This document shows positions 61,727 through 64,000 of a stretch of 64,000 nucleotides of DNA, in pieces. The DNA is taken from the NCBI GenBank assembly GCA_965200235.1, contig OZ241339.1, positions 2,480,001-2,544,000 of the forward strand, written 5' to 3'. Within the stretch, counting starts at the first letter, position 1, and each line of letters starts with the position of its first letter. Source of the DNA: Azotimanducus chitobiosivorans (lineage in GTDB: Bacteria > Pseudomonadota > Gammaproteobacteria > Pseudomonadales > Azotimanducaceae). Under the pieces are notes generated by a model, which saw nothing but the letters and a program-made list of their open reading frames with translations, ran no database searches and was not told the DNA's origin. The translations under genes were made by a program, and so were the position numbers.

Positions 61727-62875
61727 TTACAAACCTGCTTCGCCAGCTTTGAGATCAAGCAGACGCGCTGCCGCCGAGCGTTGTAACAAGCTTCGACCCA
61801 CCATCGCATGTTGCGTCGCGGTGTGTATATCGCGGAAGTGACGCTGCAAGGGATGTTCCGGCAGCGGCGCAGCGCCGCCTGCTGCGTGATAGACGATATC
61901 GGCCGCCTCGGCGCAGCTTATTGCCGTGTGGCTCGCGGCGAGGCGAAGGGAACGAAGATCATCGATATCCGGCCTCGCACCAGAAGCGAGCTTATCCCAC
62001 ACTTGACCCATGGCACCAAAAAGGTGATGACGCGCTGAAGCGAGCAGGGCTTCTGCGCGTCCTACATCGAGCTGCACGATTGACGATTCAAAAAGCGCGC
62101 GCTTGCCGCCCGTCGGCACGCGCGTCAAGGCAAGTTCGCAGAAGTCGTCAATCGCGCGCCGTGCGATGCCGAGCGGCACGCAAGCGACGCACGAGGCGAA
62201 CATGCCGAAATACGGCAGCCTTGCGAGAAGGCGCGAACTTTGCCTTGGCGAGCCGCCGAGCACCGTCCAGTGACCTTCTGGCACAAAGGCATTGTCAGCC
62301 GAAAAGTCAACGCTGCCAGTGCCTTTGAGACCGGACGGGTTCCAATTGTCGTAGAGGGTTAACTGCTCCGGCTGAAAAAACAGGATGTGGGGTTTGGCAC
62401 CCTTCGATTCGCCTTCAATCAAGGCGCCGCCGCAGATGTAGTCGCAGTGATGCACGCCCGACCCCCACGACCAGTGCCCTGACACCTGCAAGCCGCCGTC
62501 AACCCGCCGCGCACGTCCGTTCGGCTGCGCCGAACCGGCAATGATGGCACACGGACTCCCGGCGCCAAGCACTGTCCCGACCCAGTCCGGCGGCAGGCTG
62601 TAGGTGGCCGTCGCTGTTGTCAAGTAGATCATGGCGCACCAGCCAACGGCGGCATCGGCGTGGGACAGCGCTTCAATGACGGCCATGGTGTCGAGAACGT
62701 CGCGCTCACTGCCGCCATGCGCTTCGAGCACGGTCATAGAGAACACGCCAGCTCGCCGGAGCTTTTCGATGATCTTGCGTGGCACTCGACGAGCCGCCTC
62801 AATGGCATCGCTTTGCGCCGAGATTTCCGGTGCGAGCGCGCTTACAGCGTCCAGCTCTGGGCTATTGCTCAGCAT
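61727..62875 (-). CDS. Acyl-CoA dehydrogenase-fold flavoprotein monooxygenase (HsaA/DszC-like)
   Basis: A 382-residue protein. The N-terminus (PEISAQSDAIEAARRVPRKIIEKLRRAGVFSM) and HWSWGSGVHHCDYICGGA fit the group D flavin monooxygenases such as HsaA, DszC and C2 hydroxylases, which use free reduced flavin and have the dehydrogenase fold without the catalytic Glu. HsaA hydroxylates the steroid A-ring phenol. Whether this is such a hydroxylase is uncertain, as no reductase partner is adjacent. A steroid link with the operon at 2-6705 is speculative. Confidence 0.7.
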   Translation of the reverse strand: MLSNSPELDAVSALAPEISAQSDAIEAARRVPRKIIEKLRRAGVFSMTVLEAHGGSERDVLDTMAVIEALSHADAAVGWCAMIYLTTATATYSLPPDWVGTVLGAGSPCAIIAGSAQPNGRARRVDGGLQVSGHWSWGSGVHHCDYICGGALIEGESKGAKPHILFFQPEQLTLYDNWNPSGLKGTGSVDFSADNAFVPEGHWTVLGGSPRQSSRLLARLPYFGMFASCVACVPLGIARRAIDDFCELALTRVPTGGKRALFESSIVQLDVGRAEALLASARHHLFGAMGQVWDKLASGARPDIDDLRSLRLAASHTAISCAEAADIVYHAAGGAAPLPEHPLQRHFRDIHTATQHAMVGRSLLQRSAAARLLDLKAGEAGL

Positions 62876-63004
62876 CTGTACTCAAGGTCTCAGCATCGGT
62901 GACGGCTGCGCGTATCATAGCTGCATATCCGCCGCTGATAACACGGCGTTCATCCACAAGCGTTATTCTGCGGAGTTCGTTTTTCAGTGGGATATTGAGG
63001 CGCT

Positions 63005-64000
63005 ATGACAGTCATCAAAGGAACTTGCGATGCTCGCTTTGACGCTGTGCGCGACAAGTTCGCGCAGAACATTGCGAGCGGCGAAGATCTGGGCGCCAGC
63101 TTCGCCGTCAGCATCGACGGCGAAATGGTGATAGACATCTGGGGCGGGCACCTCGACGAAGAGCGGCGCGCCCCGTGGCAGAAAGACACCATTGTCAATG
63201 TCTACAGCAGCACCAAGACCATGTCGTTTCTCTGTGCGCTGGTGCTTGGCTCACGCGGCCTTCTTGATTTTGACGCGCCGGTCGCCGATTACTGGCCGGA
63301 GTTTGCGCAAAACGGCAAAGCGGGCGTTCTCGTCTGGCATTGCATGGCGCACGCCGCCGGCCTCTCCGGTCTCGATACGAAGGTGAGTGCGGAAGATTTG
63401 TACGACTGGGAATACATCACTGGCTTGCTCGCGGCGCAGGCACCTTGGTGGGAGCCGGGTACCGCAAGCGGCTATCACGCGCTGACGCAAGGCTATCTCA
63501 TTGGCGAGCTGGTGCGGCGCGTGACCGGCAAGTCCCTTGGAAAGTTCTTTCGCGAAGAGATCGCGGAGCCGCTCGACGCCGATTTCTACATCGGCGTTCC
63601 CGAGTCCGAGTTTTATCGTATTGGCAACCTGATTCCGCCGCGCAAATCATCGAGCAGCTGGTCAATGCCCAACAAGGACTCGATCGCCGCCCGCACCTTT
63701 GCGAACCCGTCGCCCGGCGGCTCAAAGCTCTCTTGGACCGCCGGTTGGCGCAAGGCGGAAATTCCGGCTGCCAACGGCCATGGCAATGCGCGTGCAATTG
63801 CGCGCCTGCAATCGCCTTTGGCGTGCGGCGGCTCTGCCTTCGGTGTCACGCTGATGAGCGAAGCGACCGCCAAGTCAGCCTTGGTCGAGCGCATTGCGGG
63901 CAAGGATCTGGTGCTCGCTGCGCCGCTTCGCTTCGGGCTTGGATTCGGCCTCACCTCGAAAGCGGTGCCCATGTCGCCAAACCCGAACACGGGCTACTGG
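63005..64000 (+). CDS. Serine hydrolase (class C beta-lactamase/EstB fold), 3'-truncated by window edge
   Basis: The frame from ATG 63005 is open to the window end (332 codons). The nucleophile motif S-x-x-K appears as SSTK in VYSSTKTMSFL, and the second motif as Y-H-A in GYHALTQGYLIGELVRRVTG, as in esterase EstB/LipE-type relatives. GLGFGL and the final GYW are near the third motif. It is divergent from the HsaA-like gene with 129 bp between. No signal peptide is seen, which argues for a cytoplasmic esterase rather than a beta-lactamase. Confidence 0.85.
   Translation, partial: MTVIKGTCDARFDAVRDKFAQNIASGEDLGASFAVSIDGEMVIDIWGGHLDEERRAPWQKDTIVNVYSSTKTMSFLCALVLGSRGLLDFDAPVADYWPEFAQNGKAGVLVWHCMAHAAGLSGLDTKVSAEDLYDWEYITGLLAAQAPWWEPGTASGYHALTQGYLIGELVRRVTGKSLGKFFREEIAEPLDADFYIGVPESEFYRIGNLIPPRKSSSSWSMPNKDSIAARTFANPSPGGSKLSWTAGWRKAEIPAANGHGNARAIARLQSPLACGGSAFGVTLMSEATAKSALVERIAGKDLVLAAPLRFGLGFGLTSKAVPMSPNPNTGYW

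Overview
The window is a bacterial chromosome segment with roughly 60% G+C by eye, most likely from a gammaproteobacterium. The evidence is the smc-zipA-ligA gene order (zipA is essentially a gammaproteobacterial gene), a pepP-ubiH-like pair, and rpsF-rpsR-rplI. The family cannot be fixed; a free-living, steroid- or terpenoid-using lineage is suggested by the catabolic genes. There are no rRNA genes, CRISPR arrays or complete phages.

Layout. (1) 2-6705, plus strand: a tightly overlapping catabolic operon whose IpdC-like nitronate-monooxygenase-fold protein and EchA20-like crotonase match the actinobacterial KstR2-regulon enzymes for steroid C/D-ring degradation, with an acyl-CoA dehydrogenase pair, two SDRs and a MaoC hydratase. 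(2) 6758-10681: a visibly more A+T-rich island with an orphan Phd/YefM antitoxin and an MrfA/YprA-like helicase. (3) 10682-25223: core genes (dinG, ligA, zipA, smc, initiator tRNA, nitroreductase, POT transporter, glnS, transglutaminase-like protein). (4) 25346-29616: dihydroorotase and mobile DNA. A TnpB gene sits in an element with terminal inverted repeats and an 8-bp target duplication, inside a decayed AlbA/ATPase gene. Two 253-bp MITE copies in opposite orientation bracket 22265-29359. (5) 29775-37072: pepP, a UbiH-like monooxygenase and a complete glycine cleavage operon (gcvT, gcvH, gcvPA, gcvPB). (6) 37090-42745: a P450 remnant, 6-phosphogluconolactonase, and a form-II CODH-like molybdo-flavoprotein operon. 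(7) 42757-49998, minus strand: a six-gene transport operon (DUF2946-like protein, TonB-dependent receptor, membrane acyltransferase, ABC ATPase, two permeases) with a 24-G homopolymer upstream of the receptor. (8) 50126-57020: an accessory locus of three mosaic secreted paralogs, a secreted EGF-like/JAB-like protein and an orphan copy of its C-terminus, next to a frameshifted ATPase. (9) 57204-64000: ribosomal protein genes, tRNA-Leu, a broken HipBA module, a medium-chain reductase, an HsaA/DszC-like flavoprotein and a partial serine hydrolase.

The most unusual parts are the tandem secreted cassette at 51340-57020, which has the layout of an effector with partner genes and an orphan C-terminal fragment, and the TnpB element at 26918-28222, whose ends do not fit IS200/IS605 transposition. 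Frameshifts occur only in accessory genes (AlbA/ATPase, AAA ATPase, HipA), not in core genes, which argues for real decay rather than general sequence error.
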